The translations under genes were made by a program, and so were the position numbers. The notes under the pieces were generated by a model. The model saw nothing but the letters and a program-made list of their open reading frames with translations, was not told where the DNA came from and made no database searches. Positions 1-12,395 of a stretch of DNA of 64,000 bases are shown here, in pieces. The DNA lies in NCBI RefSeq assembly GCF_964656455.1, contig NC_135723.1, positions 124,001-188,000 of the forward strand, read 5' to 3'. Origin of the DNA: Halichoerus grypus (Eukaryota > Chordata > Mammalia > Carnivora > Phocidae). Numbering within the stretch: position 1 is the stretch's first letter; each line of letters begins with the position of its first letter.

Positions 1-90
1 GGGCTCTCTCTCACGATCTCTGTCACTATCTGTCTCTCTCTCGCAAATAAATAAATCAAATCTTTAAAAAAATAAAAACAAAAAACAAAT
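1..90 (+). mobile_element. SINEC 3' end cut by the window edge
   Basis: CT-rich body, AAATAAATAAAT and a poly(A)-like tail. Confidence 0.85.
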
Positions 91-316
91 ATACCGTAGT
101 CCCCCTTAGCCATGGTTTCAGTTACTTATGGTCAACTGCAGTCCGAAACCAGATGATCCTCCTTCTGACAATCAGAAGGTCAATAGTAGCCTAACGCTAC
201 ATGTAACGCCTACACCATTCACCTCACTTCCTCTCACTTCACCTCATCACATGGGCATTTTATCACCTCACATCATCACAAGAGGAAGGGTGAGTGCAGT
301 ACAAGAAGATATTTGA

Positions 317-512
317 GGGCACCTGGGTGGCTCAGTTGGTTAAGCGACTGCCTTCAGCTCAGGTCATGTTCCTGGAGTCCCAGGATAGAGTTCCGCATCG
401 GGCTCCTTGCTCAGCAGGGAGTCTTCTTCTCCCTCTGACCCTCCCCCCTCTCATGCTGTCTCTCTCTATCTCATTCTCTCTCTCAAATAAATAAATAAAA
501 TCTTTAAAAAAA
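317..512 (+). mobile_element. Can-SINE (SINEC), sense
   Basis: Complete copy of the CCTCCCCCCTCTCATG subtype. TSD AAGATATTTGA (306-316) / AAGATATTTTGA (513-524). Confidence 0.93.
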
Positions 513-761
513 AAGATATTTTGAGAAAAATAAAGACCACAGTCACATCATTTTTATTATAGTATATTGTCATAATTTTTCTATTTTATTATTGGTTACT
601 GATGTTAGTCTTTTATTGTGCCTAATTTAAAAATTAAACTTTATCATAGGTATGCACATAGAGGAAACAAGAGAGTATGTATAGGGTTCAGTATTATTCC
701 CATTTCAGGCATCCACTGGGGGTCTTGGAACATAGCCCCCACCGACAAGGGGGGACTACCA

Positions 762-2520
762 ATGGAACAGAATGGAGAGCCCAGGAGTAAGTCCATGCAT
801 CTACAGTCAACCGATCTTAGAGAAGCATGCCAAGAACACTAAATGGGGAAAGGACAGTCTCTTCAAGCAATGTTGACGGGAAAACTGGATATCCACATGC
901 AGAAGCATGAAATTAGATACTTACATCACACACAAACATCAACTCAAAATGGATAAAAGACATAATCCTAAAATCTGAAACTATAAAACTCTTAGAAGAA
1001 AACATAGGGGAAAAGCTAAATGTTGCACTCTGCAATGAATTCTTGGGTAAGACACCAAAAGCACAGGCAACAAAAGCAAAAAATAGACGAGTGGGTTATA
1101 TCAAACTGAAAAACTACTGTCTAGCAAAGGAAACAATCAACTAAATGAAAAGACGACCTATGGAATGGAAGACATTATTTGCAAACCATAAATCTGATAA
1201 GAGGTTAATATTTAAAATATAGAAGGAACTCCTTCAACTCAATAATAATTTATTTTAAGAAAAACTGATTTAAAAATGGGCAAAGGACCTCAAGAGACAT
1301 TTCTCAAAAGAAGACATAAAAATGGCCAACGGGTTGGGCGCCTGGGTGGCTCAGTTGGTTAAGCGACTGCCTTTGGCTCAGGTCATGATCCTGGAGTCCC
1401 AGGATCGAGTCCCGCATCGGGTTCCCCGCTCAGCAGGGAGTCTGCTTCTCCCTCTGACCCTCCCCCCTCTCATGTGCTCTCTCTCGCTCTCATTCTCTCT
1501 CTCAAATAAATAAAATCTTAAAAAAAAAATGGCCAACGGGTATATGAAAAGGTGCTCAACATAACTAATCATCAGGGAAATGTGAATGAAAACCACCATC
1601 AGGTATCACCTCACACCTGCGAGAATGGCCATTATCAAAAAGACAAGATACGTGTTGGTGAGGATGTTGAGAAACAGAATGCCTTGTACACTGATGGTGG
1701 GAATGCAAACTGGTGCAGCCACTGTGGAAAACAGTATGGCAGGTCCTCAAAAAGCTAAACATAGAAATACCATGTGATCCAAAATCACACATCTGAGTAT
1801 ATAGCCAAAAGTATTGAAGTCGGGATCTCAAAGAGATATCTGTACTCTGCTGTTCGTTGCAGCATTATTCACGATAATCAAGATAGGGAAACAACCTAAT
1901 TGTCCATCAAGGAATGAATGGATAGAGAAAAATGTGGTGTATAAATACAATAGAATATTGGTTGGCCTTTAAAAAGCAGAAAATCCTGACATTTGCAACA
2001 ACATGGATGTACCTAGAGACCCTTATGCTAAGTGACATAAACCAGACAAAGGACAAATTCTGCATGATCCCACTTTTAGGAGGAATCTAATATAGTAAAA
2101 TTCAGAACCACAGCATGGAATAATGGTTACCAGATGCTGGGAGGAGGGAAAAACAGAGAGGTGTTGGTTAGTCAAAGGGTACAAAGCTCTAGTTATGCAA
2201 AATGAGTAAGTTCTGGAGATCTAATGTACAACATAGGGCCTATAGTTAACAACACTGTATGGTATACTTAAAAATATGCTAAGAAGGTAGATCTTATGTT
2301 AAGTGCTCTTAAACACAAAAGAAAAAATACATATAATAAGCAAATAAATGAAAATAATAATATATAAAGGGAGTGAGAAGAAACTTTTGGAGGTGATAGA
2401 TGGGTTTATGGCCTTCATTGTGGTGATGTCTTCACAGGGATATTCTGATCTTCAAGCTCATCAAACTGTATACATTAGATACGTGGAGCTTTTTTAATTT
2501 CAGCCATACTCAATAAAGAG
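762..2520 (+). mobile_element. Sense old L1 ORF2 3' part and 3'UTR
   Basis: Starts at GGAACAGAATGGAGAGCCC (ORF2 after the reverse transcriptase), runs through the C-terminal region and a degraded 3'UTR. It is split by the SINE at 1336-1527. Frames are heavily broken. Confidence 0.8.
1336..1527 (+). mobile_element. Can-SINE, sense, inside an L1
   Basis: TSD AATGGCCAACGGGT at 1321-1334 and 1528-1541. The host L1 reading resumes directly after it. Confidence 0.94.
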
Positions 2521-2631
2521 AATAAGAAAAGTCACTTGCATTTCCATTCACTAACAATAAGCAATATTAAAAAGAAATTAAGGAACCAATTCTACTTACA
2601 TTAGCATCAAAAAGAAAAATATTTAGAAATA

Positions 2632-2785
2632 ATGGGCATCTGGGTGGCTCAGTCAGTAAAGCAGCCAGCTCTTGATTCCAGCTCAGGTCGTGATCTCAGG
2701 GTGGTAAGACTGAGCCCCACAATCAGGCTCCACACTCAGTGGGGAGTCTGCTTGAGATCCTCTCCATCTCCTTCTGTCCCTCCCC
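2632..2785 (+). mobile_element. Can-SINE, sense, cut by the N gap
   Basis: Older subtype with GATCTCAGGGTGGTAAGACTGAGCCCC. Its 3' end is hidden in the gap. Confidence 0.85.
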
Positions 2786-2985
2786 NNNNNNNNNNNNNNN
2801 NNNNNNNNNNNNNNNNNNNNNNNNNNNNNNNNNNNNNNNNNNNNNNNNNNNNNNNNNNNNNNNNNNNNNNNNNNNNNNNNNNNNNNNNNNNNNNNNNNNN
2901 NNNNNNNNNNNNNNNNNNNNNNNNNNNNNNNNNNNNNNNNNNNNNNNNNNNNNNNNNNNNNNNNNNNNNNNNNNNNNNNNNNNNN
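2786..2985. other. 200-base N gap
   Basis: Exactly 200 N, probably an assembly placeholder. It begins within the CT-rich body of a SINE that starts at 2632, and L1 sequence follows it. Confidence 0.98.
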
Positions 2986-3226
2986 AAAACTATAGTAATC
3001 AAAATAGTGTAGTACATAAAGACAGACATATAGACCAATGGAATAGAATATTGAGCCCAGAAATAAATTCTCACATACATGGTCCAACATATTTTTGACT
3101 CAATTGCTAAGACCAGTCTATGTGGAAAGGACAGTCTTTTCAAAAAATGGTGCTGAGAAAACTGGATATCCACATACAGAAGAGTGAAGTTGGACTCATA
3201 CCTTACATCATATACAAAAATTACTT

Positions 3227-3415
3227 GGGGGATGCCTTGGTGGCTCAGTTGGTTAAGTGTCTGACTTTGGCTCAGATCATGATCCCAGGGTCCTGGAATT
3301 GAGCCCCGCATCAGGTTCTCTGTTCAGTGGGGAGCCTGCTTCTCCCTCTCCCTCTGCCTGCTGCTCTGCCTACTTGTGCTCTCTCTATCTCTGTCAAATA
3401 AATAAGGTCTTCAAA
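3227..3415 (+). mobile_element. Can-SINE, sense, first of two at one target
   Basis: Inserted at AAAAATTACTT; the repeat of the target follows at about 3417-3427. Confidence 0.9.
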
Positions 3416-3427
3416 AAAAAATTACTC

Positions 3428-3631
3428 GGGGTGCCTGGAAGGCACAGTCAGTTAAGTGTCCGATTCTCGGTTTCAGCTCAGGTCATAATCTCAGGGTGGC
3501 GGGATCGAGCCCTGCCTCAGGCTTTGTACACAGCATGGAGTATGCTTGAGACTCTCTTCTCCTCTCCCTCTGCCCCTCTCCCCTGCATGTGCACTTTCTC
3601 TGTCTAAAATAAATAAATAAATCTTTTTTAA
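3428..3631 (+). mobile_element. Can-SINE, sense, second insertion at the same target
   Basis: Older subtype (CTCAGGGTGGCGGGATCGAGCC), followed by a third copy of the target, AAAATTACTC at 3632-3641. Confidence 0.88.
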
Positions 3632-3681
3632 AAAATTACTCAAAATTGGTCAAAGACCTAAGCATTAAAACAATAAAACTC

Positions 3682-3885
3682 GGGGCGCCTGGGTGGCTCA
3701 GTCGTTAAGCGTCTGCCTTCGGCTCAGGTCATGATCCCAGGGTCCTGGGATCGAGCCCCACATCGGGCTCCTGCTCAGCGGGAAGCCTGCTTCTCCCTCT
3801 CCCACTCCCCTTGCTTGTGTTCCCTCTCTCGCTGTCTCTCTCTCTGTCAAATAAATAAATAAAATCTTTAAAAAAAAAAAAAAAA
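3682..3885 (+). mobile_element. Can-SINE, sense
   Basis: CTTGTGTTCCCTCTCTCGCTG subtype with a 15-bp perfect TSD AAAACAATAAAACTC (3667-3681, 3886-3900). Probably young. Confidence 0.94.
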
Positions 3886-4651
3886 AAAACAATAAAACTC
3901 TTGGGAAAAAAAAAAAAAAACACAGGGGAAAAGCTTCATGACATTGTATTTGGCAATGATTCTTTTGGATATGATACCAAAAGCACAGGCAACAAAAGAA
4001 AAAACTTGATCAATTGGACTGCATCAAAATTTAAAATTTCTTTTGTATCAAAGGACGTTATCAAAAGAATGAAAAGACAACCCACAGAATGGGAGAAGAT
4101 ATTTACAATTCATATACCTGATAAAGGGATTAATATCCAAAATACATAAGGAACCCCTACAACTCAACCACAAAAATATCCAAACAACCCAATTCAAAAA
4201 TGGGCAAAGGGCTTGAATAGACATTTCTCCAAGGAAGATATACTTATGCCAATGAAAATGTGCTCAACATCATTAGTCATTAAAGAAATGCAAATAAAAA
4301 CCACAGTGAGATACCACTTCCCACATACTAAAATGGGAATCACCAAACAGAAAATATCAAGTGTTGATGATGATGTGGAGAAATTGGGATCCTAGTACAT
4401 TGTTGGTGGGAATGTAAGATGGTTCAACCACTGGGGAAAACAGTTTCACAGTTGCTAAAAATGCTAAACATAGAAATACCATGTGATCCAGCAATTCTGC
4501 TTCTGGGTATATATCCCAAAGAAGTGAAAGCAGGAACTCAAACAGATACTTGTACACCAAGGTTCACAGTAGTAGGTATTCACAATGGTGAAAAGGTGGA
4601 AACAATCCGAATGCCCATCAACAACTGAATGGATAAACAAAATATGGTATA

Positions 4652-4850
4652 GGGACGCCTGGGTGGCTCAGATAGTTAAGCATCTGCCTTCGGCTCGGGT
4701 CATGATCCCAGGGTCCTCGGATCGAGCCCCACATCAGGCTCTGTGCTCAGAGGGGAGCCTGCTTCTCCCTCTCCCTCTGCCTGCCTATCTGCCTACTTGT
4801 GATCTCTCTCTCTCTCTCTGTCAAATAAATAAATAAAATCTTTAAAAAAA
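4652..4850 (+). mobile_element. Can-SINE, sense, inside an L1
   Basis: TSD AATATGGTATA at about 4641-4651 and 4852-4862. Confidence 0.92.
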
Positions 4851-5313
4851 AAATATGGTATAAACATAAAATGGAACATTATTCATAAGAAGTGGAATTC
4901 TGACACACTACAACAAGATAAGCCTAGAAAACATGCTATGTGAAATAAGCCAGACACAAAAGAATATTCTGGGACTCCACTTATATGAGGAACCTAGAGG
5001 AGACAAACTAAGAAACAGATACAGAAAGTGAATTAGGGGTTACCAGGGGCTGGAGACGGGGCAATGGGGAGTTACTGCTTAGTAGTTAGAGTCTCTGGAA
5101 CGATAAAGTTTTAGAAATAGTGATGTCATGGTTGGACAACATGGGAATGTAATGAATGCCACAGATTTGTACACTTAAAATGATTACCATGGTAAGTTTT
5201 ATGTGTATATATTTTGCCAAGACAAAAAAAAAATTTGAAGAGAATCTATTTAGAAATCTCAGAAATTTTAAAAATATATTGTTGAAATAAAAGATCTGAA
5301 AGAGTGGATTTTA

Positions 5314-5516
5314 CTTTTTTTTTTTTTTTTTTAAGATTTTATTTATTTATTTGAGAGAGAGAGAATGAGAGAGAGCACATGAGAGTGGGGAGGGTCAGAG
5401 GGAGAAGCAGACTCCCTGCCAAGCAGGGAGCCCGATGCGGGACTCGATCCAGGGACTCCAGGATCATGACCTGAGCTGAAGGCAGTCGCTTAACCAACTG
5501 AGCCACCCAGGCGCCC
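5314..5516 (-). mobile_element. Can-SINE, antisense
   Basis: Long 18-bp TSD CTGAAAGAGTGGATTTTA (5296-5313, 5517-5534). Confidence 0.95.
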
Positions 5517-5534
5517 CTGAAAGAGTGGATTTTA

Positions 5535-7150
5535 ATTATCAGAAAATGCAGGCTATATACCTAATTGGACCTTAATCCTAAAAACAATTAAAAACTCTGG
5601 ATAATTATTTTAAAATTAAAATTATCTAATCAATTAGTAAGGAAACTGGGGATCCTCTGGTCAGGTCATAGAAGCAAAGAGGTGAGCCTAGAGAGCGATG
5701 ACCGCTTCCCTCTCTTGGGGGCCTTCTTCAGACTAGACAATGTGCATTTGGGATTTCATAGCTGCAGGTGTTTGAGGAACAGAAAACAACCCTCCAGACC
5801 CATCCAAGGCAGGGGCGGTAAAAGAGCAGCCTCCATCCCTCGGGCTGGGACTCCAGAGGGTCATACCCATGGTTTTGACAGTGAAATAGAAATAACTGGC
5901 CTCCGCCCCAGAGAAGAGCTGAGTGTCTCCAATTTGGTTCATGAGAGGATTACCTCTGAGAATATGGAAACCACGAGTGGCCCTTACATGGCTGTGCAAC
6001 CTGAATTAACACCACCTGGGTAATCTGAAAACCAAGAAGCAACTTTAGAGTGATCCTGGGTTGGGAGTGCTTCCAGAGCCTGGCAGACACAAACACAAAT
6101 TTCCTCTGGAAGAATCCACATTTATCCTGGGTATCAGAGAATTTATGAAATAAAATACCAAGAAAAATGAAATGCCAAAGAAAAATTCCAAATAAATTTT
6201 GAGAGTCAAAAATAACACAAACAAGGCACCATGAATGAGGGAAAAAAAAAATTGGAACAGACCTTAAAGAATTTCAGATAAATGGGGCGCCTGGGTGGCT
6301 CAGTTGGTTGGGCGACTGCCTTCGGCTCAGGTCATGATCCTGGAGTCCCTGGATCGAGTCCCGCATCGGGCTCCCTGCTCAGCGAGGAGCCTGCTTCTTC
6401 CTCTGACCCTCCCCCCTCTCACGTGCTCTCTCTCTCATTCTCTCTGTCTCAAATAAATGGATAAAATCTTTAAAAAAAAAAAAAAAAAAAAAAAGAATTT
6501 CAGATAAATGGAATTATTAGACACAGACTTTACAGTAACTATGTTTAATACTTTAAAACAGATAAAAAATAACCTTGAAATATATACAAAAAAGGATGAG
6601 ATTTGAAAAACAATCAAAATTTAAATAAAATAGAATTGAAATTATAAGTGTAATGGATGGGTTTAATAGCAAATTAGACACACTGAAACTAGTGAAATGG
6701 AAAACAGAACTGAAAAGATTATCAGTAATGGAGCAAAAAGTCAAAGAGAAGGAAAATATGAAGAAGGGTTAAGAAATACAGCAGATAAAGTCAGAAGGTC
6801 TAACATATATATAATTATGGACCCAGATGGGAAAAGAGGGAAAACGGAGAAGCAATATCTGAAAAGATAGTTACTAAGAATTTTCCAAAACTGGTGAAAG
6901 ATACCACCTTACAGCTTCAAAGGGTTAAACAAATTAGCCCTAAACAAATTAGTTATGTAACACCTGGTTACATCAAAAGTGAAATGCATAAAACTAAGAG
7001 GATGTAGTTTAGGCAAGAGGAAATTGGCAGATGGAAGATCTGGGCTGCATGAAGTAATAAAGACCATAGAAAATAGAAATTTAAACAAAAATTGGCTTTA
7101 GAAACAATAATAGTGTATTGTGGGTTAAATTTTAAAAAAATTTATAGCAA
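5535..7150 (+). mobile_element. Old L1M-type 5' region / ORF1 remnant
   Basis: The segment reads like a degraded sense L1M 5'UTR and ORF1 (GAAAAGATAGTTACTAAGAATTTTCC, GTGAAAGATACCACC). It is split by the SINE at 6284-6491. Short open frames at 5682-6023 are not convincing genes. Confidence 0.5.
6284..6491 (+). mobile_element. Can-SINE, sense
   Basis: TSD AAAGAATTTCAGATAAAT, perfect over 18 bp (6266-6283, 6492-6509), with a long A tail. Probably young. Confidence 0.95.
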
Positions 7151-7560
7151 GAGTTGTAGGAAAAGTAATGGTCTCCCAAAGATGCCCACATCCTAAGCCC
7201 CATCACCTATGAATATGTCATGTCACATGGCAAAACAGCACAAATTCATCATCTTCCAGTTCTGTAGGTTAGAAGGTGTTGGCAAGGCTGTGTTTCTTGC
7301 CAAAGGCCCCTAGGGAAAATTCTGTTCCCTTACCTTTCCCAGTTTCTAGAGGTGGCCTGTTGATCTCATCTCATGGCCCCCTCCTCATTCTTCAAATCCA
7401 GCAACGTTGCATCTCCTGATCTTTTCTTCTGCCTCCTGTCTACCTTCATGGACCCTGGTAATGACATCGCCCCTTCCCCTAATCCAGGTAATTGTTTCAT
7501 ATTAAAGTCAGCTGATTACCAACCTTAATTCCATCTGCAACCTTAATTTTTCTTTGCCAT
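7150..7560. mobile_element. ERVL-MaLR (MLT1-type) LTR remnants
   Basis: TGGTCTCCCAAAGATGCCCACATCC is the start of an MLT1-like LTR in the plus sense. It passes at about 7240 into what looks like the reverse of another MaLR LTR (ATCATCTTCCAGTTCTGTAGGTTAGAAG). Non-coding. Confidence 0.55.
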
Positions 7561-7659
7561 CATCCAGTACTTGAGAAACATACACACAAAAACCCATAAG
7601 CATAAAGAATAAATGAAAAAAAAAGAACTTGACCTAACATGTACATATATATAGAATAT

Positions 7660-7758
7660 TACACTCAATATCTATAGAATATACATTCTTTCAAGTGCTC
7701 ATGTAACACCCATCCCCCACCCCTTCCCCTCTGGGAACCATTAGGTTGTTCTCTATAT
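7660..7758 (-). mobile_element. Old antisense L1 3'-end fragment, left flank of L1-B
   Basis: CCCACCCCTTCCCCTCTGGGAACC...GTTCTCTATATAAAAGTCT is the reverse of an old L1 3' end. The same block occurs at 43850-43950. It continues across L1-B as GTCTGTTTCTTG...ATTCCACATATGAGTG from 18101. Confidence 0.7.
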
Positions 7759-7792
7759 AAAAGTCTATTTCCCTCAGAAAGAACTCAAATAC

Positions 7793-10097
7793 ATGGAGGC
7801 TAAAGAGTACCTTCTAAAGAATGAATGGGTCAACCAGGAAATTAAAGAAGAATTTAAAAAATTCATGGAAACATATGAAAATGAAAACACAACTGTTCAA
7901 AATCTTTGGGATGCAGCAAAAGCAGTCATAAGAGGAAAGTATATAGCAATACAAGCCTTTCTCAAGAAACAAGAAAGGTCTCAAATACACAACCTAACCC
8001 TACACCTAAAGGAGCTGGAGGAAGAACAGCAAATAAAGCCTAAACCCAGCAGAAGAAGAGAAATAATAAAGATCAGAGCAGAAATCAATGAAATAGAAAC
8101 CAAAAGAACAGTAGAACATATCAATGAAACTAGGAGCTGGTTCTTTGAAAGAATTAACAAGACTGATAAACCCCTGGCCAGACTTATCAAAAAGAAAAGA
8201 GAAATGACCCAAATCAACAAAATCATGAATGAAAGAGGAGAGATCACAACCAACACCAAAGAAATACAAACAATTATAAGAACATATTATGAGCAACTCT
8301 ATGCCAGCAAATTAGATAATCTGGAAGAAATGGATGCATTCCTAGAGATGTATCAACTACCAAAACTGACCCAGGAAGAAATAGAAAACCTGAACAGACC
8401 TATAACCACTAAGGAAATTGAAGCAGTCATCAAAAATCTCCCAACAAACAAAAGCCCAGGGCCAGATGGCTTCCCAGAGGAATTCTACCAAACATTTAAA
8501 GAAGAATTAATACTTATTCTTCTGAAACCATTCCAAAAAATAGAAATGGATGGAAAACTTCCAAACTCGTTTTATGAGGCCACCATTACCTTGATCCTAA
8601 AACTAGACAAAGACCCCATCAAAAAGAATTACAGACCAATATCCTTGATGAACATGGATGCAAAAATTCTCGCCAAAATACTAGCCAATAGGATCCAACA
8701 GTACATAAAAAGGATTATTCACCACGACCAAGTGGGATTTATCCCTGGGCTGCAAGGTTGGTTCAACATCCGCAAATCAATCAATGTGATACAATACATT
8801 AATAAAAGAAAGAACAAGAACCATATGATCCTCTCAATCGATGCAGAAAAAGCATTTGACAAAGTACAGCATCCTTTCTTGATCAAAACTCTTCAGATTA
8901 TAGGGATAGAGGGTACATACCTCAATATCATAAAAGCTATCTATGAAAAACCCACAACGAATATCATTCTTAATGGGGAAAACCTGAGAGCTTTCCCCCT
9001 AAGGTCAGGAACACAGCAGGGATGTCCACTATCACCACTGCTATTCAACATAGTACTAGAAGTCCTAGCCTCAGCAATCAGACAACAAAAAGAAATAAAA
9101 GGCATCCAAATTGGCAAAGAAGAAGTCAAACTCCCACTCTTTGCAGATGATATGATACTTTATGTGGAAAACCCAAAAGACTCCACCACAAAACTGCTAG
9201 AACTCATACAGGAATTCAGTAAAGTGGCAGGATATAAAATCAATGCACAGAAATCAGTGGCATTCCTATACACCAACAACAAGACAGAAGAAAGAGAAAT
9301 GAAGGAGTCGATCCCATTTACAATTGCACCCAAAACCATAAGATACCTGGGAATAAATCTAACCAAAGAGGCAAAGAATCTGTACTCAGAAAACTATAAA
9401 ATACCCATGAAAGAAATTGAGGAAGACACAAAGAAATGGAAAAACACTCCATGCTCATGGATTGGAAGAACAAATATTGTGAAGATGTCAATGTTACCTA
9501 GAGCAATCTACACATTCAATGCAATCCCTATCAAAATACCATAAACTTTTTTCAAAGAAATGGAACAAATAATCCTAAAATTTGTATGGAACCAGAAAAG
9601 ACCCCGAATAGCCAGAGGAATGTTGAAAAAGAAAAGCAAAGCTGGCGGCATCACAATTCCGGACTTCAAGCTCTATTACAAAGCTGTCATCATCCAGACA
9701 GTATGGTACTGGCACAAAAACAGACATATAGATCAATGGAACAGAATAGAGAGCCCAGAAATGGACCCTCAACTCTATGGTCAACTAATCTTCGACAAAG
9801 CAGGAAAGAATGTCCAATGGAAAAAAAACAGTCTCTTCAACAAATGGTGTTGGGAAAATTGGACAGCCACATGCAGAAGAATGAAACTGGACCATTTCCT
9901 TACACCACACACAAAAATAGACTCAAAATGGTTGAAAGACCTAAATGTAAGACAGGAGTCCATCAAAATCCTAAAGGAGAACACAGGCCGCAACCTCTTC
10001 GACCTCAGTCGCAGCAACTTCTTCCTAGAAACATCGCCAAAGGCAAGGGAAGCAAGGGCAAAAATGAACTATTGGGACTTCATCAAGATAAAAAGCT
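7793..10097 (+). pseudogene. L1-B ORF2 reverse transcriptase region
   Basis: A 583-codon open stretch (7793-9544) holds the reverse transcriptase with [16 protein letters not shown] and an intact FADD motif. A small indel then makes a stop at 9542-9544, where related copies read IPMTFF. The next frame is open at 9560-10099 up to the L1-A insertion point. The remaining C-terminus, with its cysteine motif CWRGCGE...HCWWER, lies at 16712-17236 and beyond. The final Cys of that motif is Arg here, another decay mark. Confidence 0.85.
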
Positions 10098-10277
10098 GAG
10101 AGGGGGGAAAGATGGCGGAGGAGTAGGGGACCCTATTTCAACTGGTCCCCGGAATTGAGCTGGATATCTACCAGACCACTCTGAGCACCCACGAAACCAG
10201 CCTGAGATGTAAGAAGATCTGGATCTCTACAAACAGAATATCGCAGGCGGTTGGTTGTTTGTTTGCTTGTTTGTTTG

Positions 10278-10467
10278 TTTTTTTAAGATTTTATTTATTT
10301 GTCAGAGAGATAGAGAGCACAATCAGGGGGAGTGGCAGGCAGAGGGAGAGGGAGAAGCAGGCTCCCCGCTGAGCAGCGAGCCTGATGCGGGACTCGATCC
10401 CAGGACCCTGGGATCATGACCCGAGCCGAAGGCAGTTGCTTAACCGACTGAGCCACCCAGGCGCCCC
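10278..10467 (-). mobile_element. Can-SINE, antisense, in the L1-A 5'UTR
   Basis: Flanked by GCAGGCGGTTGGTT and GGAGGCAGTTGGTT, an imperfect target duplication. Confidence 0.9.
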
Positions 10468-11193
10468 GGAGGCAGTTGGTTTTGAGGTACGAAGCGGGGA
10501 GCCGTGATTCCGCGGGCAGATATCGGAGGATAAACGGCAGCAGGAGGGTGCCTGGACGTGGGGATCCCACACCGCCGGTGAGTGACAGCCTCACACGCTG
10601 GGGACGGGGCACAGACTCGCAGACCAGTAGCGACAGCGGAAGGACTTTAGGGCAGCCCCCGGGGTGGAAACCTGGAGCGGCAGGGTCGCGTGCGCAAATT
10701 GGGAGTGGCTGGCGGTTTTAGAAGCACAAAGGGCAGAGACGTGCCCTGGAGGCAGGACTGGGGGCGCTGTGGAGGGGCGCACAACCCAGGCCGCTGCAGT
10801 TTATAGCAGCACGGACAGAAACGGAGACGGTGTGGCCTGGAGAGCTCACTGAAGAACAGACTGCAATCTCTCTGCTCTGAGGCAGAGGGTCGGAAGTGGT
10901 CTCTTCTGCTCTGACTCGTAGAAGAGACGCGGAAAGCTGCCAGGGAAAGCTGCCAGAGAACAAAAGCCCCCAAAACTGATTCCCGCTGAGCCCATCCCCC
11001 ACCACAGGGGGGCAGGGCAACTCCGCCCAAACAGGGTTGCCTGAGTAACAGTGTGGCAGGCCCCTCCCGCAGAAGACAGGCTGGGAAAACAAGAGGCCAG
11101 CAACCCTAAGGTCCCAAGAAAACAGGTGCATCTTGCTTGGGTTCTGGTCAATAATTTGGACTCTATACGTTCCCTCAAACACCCATCAACAGA

Positions 11194-12056
11194 ATGACTA
11201 GGAGGAAGAGCCCCCAAAATAGAAAAGACTCAGAGATTATGACTTATGCTGCAGATTTACAAATGGATGCAGATATAACCAAGATGTCAGAGATGGAATT
11301 CAGGCTAGCAATTGTGAAGACAATGGCTAGAATGGAGAAATCAATTAATGGCAACATAGAGTCTCTAAGGGCAGAAATGAAAGGCGAATTGGCAGAACTT
11401 AAAAATGCTATCAATGAGATCCAATCCAATCTAGATAATCTAACAGCTAGGGTAACTGAGGCAGAAGAATGAATAAGCGACCTGGAAGACAATATAATAG
11501 ATAAAAAGGGAAAAGAGGAGGCCAGGGAAAAACAACTCAGAATCCATGAAAATAGAATCAGAGAAATAAGTGACACCATGAAGCGTTCCAATGTCAGAAT
11601 AATTGGAATCCCGGAGGGAGTGGAGAGAGACAGAGGACTACAAGATGTATTTGAGCAAATCGTAGCTGAGAACTTCCCTAATCTGGGGAATGAAACAAAC
11701 ATTCGTGTCCTAGAGGCAGAGAGGACCCCTCCCAAGATCAAGGAAAGCAGGCCAACGCCCCGGCATCTAACAGTAAAACTTGCAAATCTTAGAACCAAGG
11801 AAACCATCTTAAGGGCAGTTAGGGGGAAGAGATTCCTTACGTACAGAGGAAGGAACATCAGAATAATGTCAGACCTGGGGCGCCTGGGTGGCTCAGTCAT
11901 TAAGTGTCTGCCTTCGGCTCAGGTCATGATCCCAGGGTCCTGGGATCGAGCCCCGCATCGGGCTCCCTGCTCCGCGGGAAGCCTGCTTCTCCCTCTCCCA
12001 CTCCCCTGCTTGTGTTCCCTCTCTCGCTATGTCTCTCTCTGTCAAATAAATAAATA

Positions 12057-12087
<31 letters not shown>

Positions 12088-12395
12088 GAATAACGTCAGA
12101 CCTATCCACAGAGACCTGGCAAGCCAGAAAGGCCTGGCAAAACATATTCAGGGTACTAAATGAGAAGAACATGCAGCCAAGAATACTTTATCCAGCAAGA
12201 CTTTCATTTAGAACGGATGGAGAGATGCAAAGCTTCCACGACCAGCAGAAACTGAAAGAATATGTGACCACTAAGCCAGACCTGCAAGAAATATTAAGGG
12301 GGGGGTTCTATAAAAGGAGAAAGACTCCAAGAGTGATATACAACAGAAATTTACAGGGACAATCTATAAAAACAAGGTCTTCACAGGCAACATGA
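11194..12395 (+). pseudogene. L1-A ORF1 (RNA-binding chaperone), premature stop and SINE insertion
   Basis: Starting MTRRKSPQN, the frame has a coiled-coil-forming region (about 11280-11560), then the RRM/CTD-type region (...NVRIIGIPEG... LTVKLANLR). It is broken by TGA at 11470-11472, where related L1 ORF1 proteins carry Arg (EERI), so the stop is probably a CGA-to-TGA CpG transition. It is also split by a SINE at 11877-12086. The C-terminal part (QPRILYPARLSF...) continues to 12395, overlapping the ORF2 start by the ATGA arrangement. Confidence 0.85.
11877..12086 (+). mobile_element. Can-SINE, sense, in L1-A ORF1
   Basis: TSD AGAATAATGTCAGACCT (11860-11876) / AGAATAACGTCAGACCT (12087-12103). 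The second copy has lost or gained one transition. Confidence 0.94.

Larger units (their letters stand above)
2530..5235 (+). mobile_element. Sense old L1 with four SINE insertions and the N gap
   Basis: L1 ORF2 pieces lie before (about 2530-2631) and after (2986 onward) the gap and continue through the C-terminal region to a 3' end near 5235 (TATATATTTTGCCAAGACAAAA). SINEs interrupt it at 3227, 3428, 3682 and 4652, each with duplicated target sequence. Confidence 0.82.

Noticed and set aside
10278..10467. tRNA-like A and B boxes in SINE heads
   Set aside because: They are the tRNA-derived promoter of Can-SINEs. They lack a full tRNA fold with proper ends and are therefore not tRNA genes.
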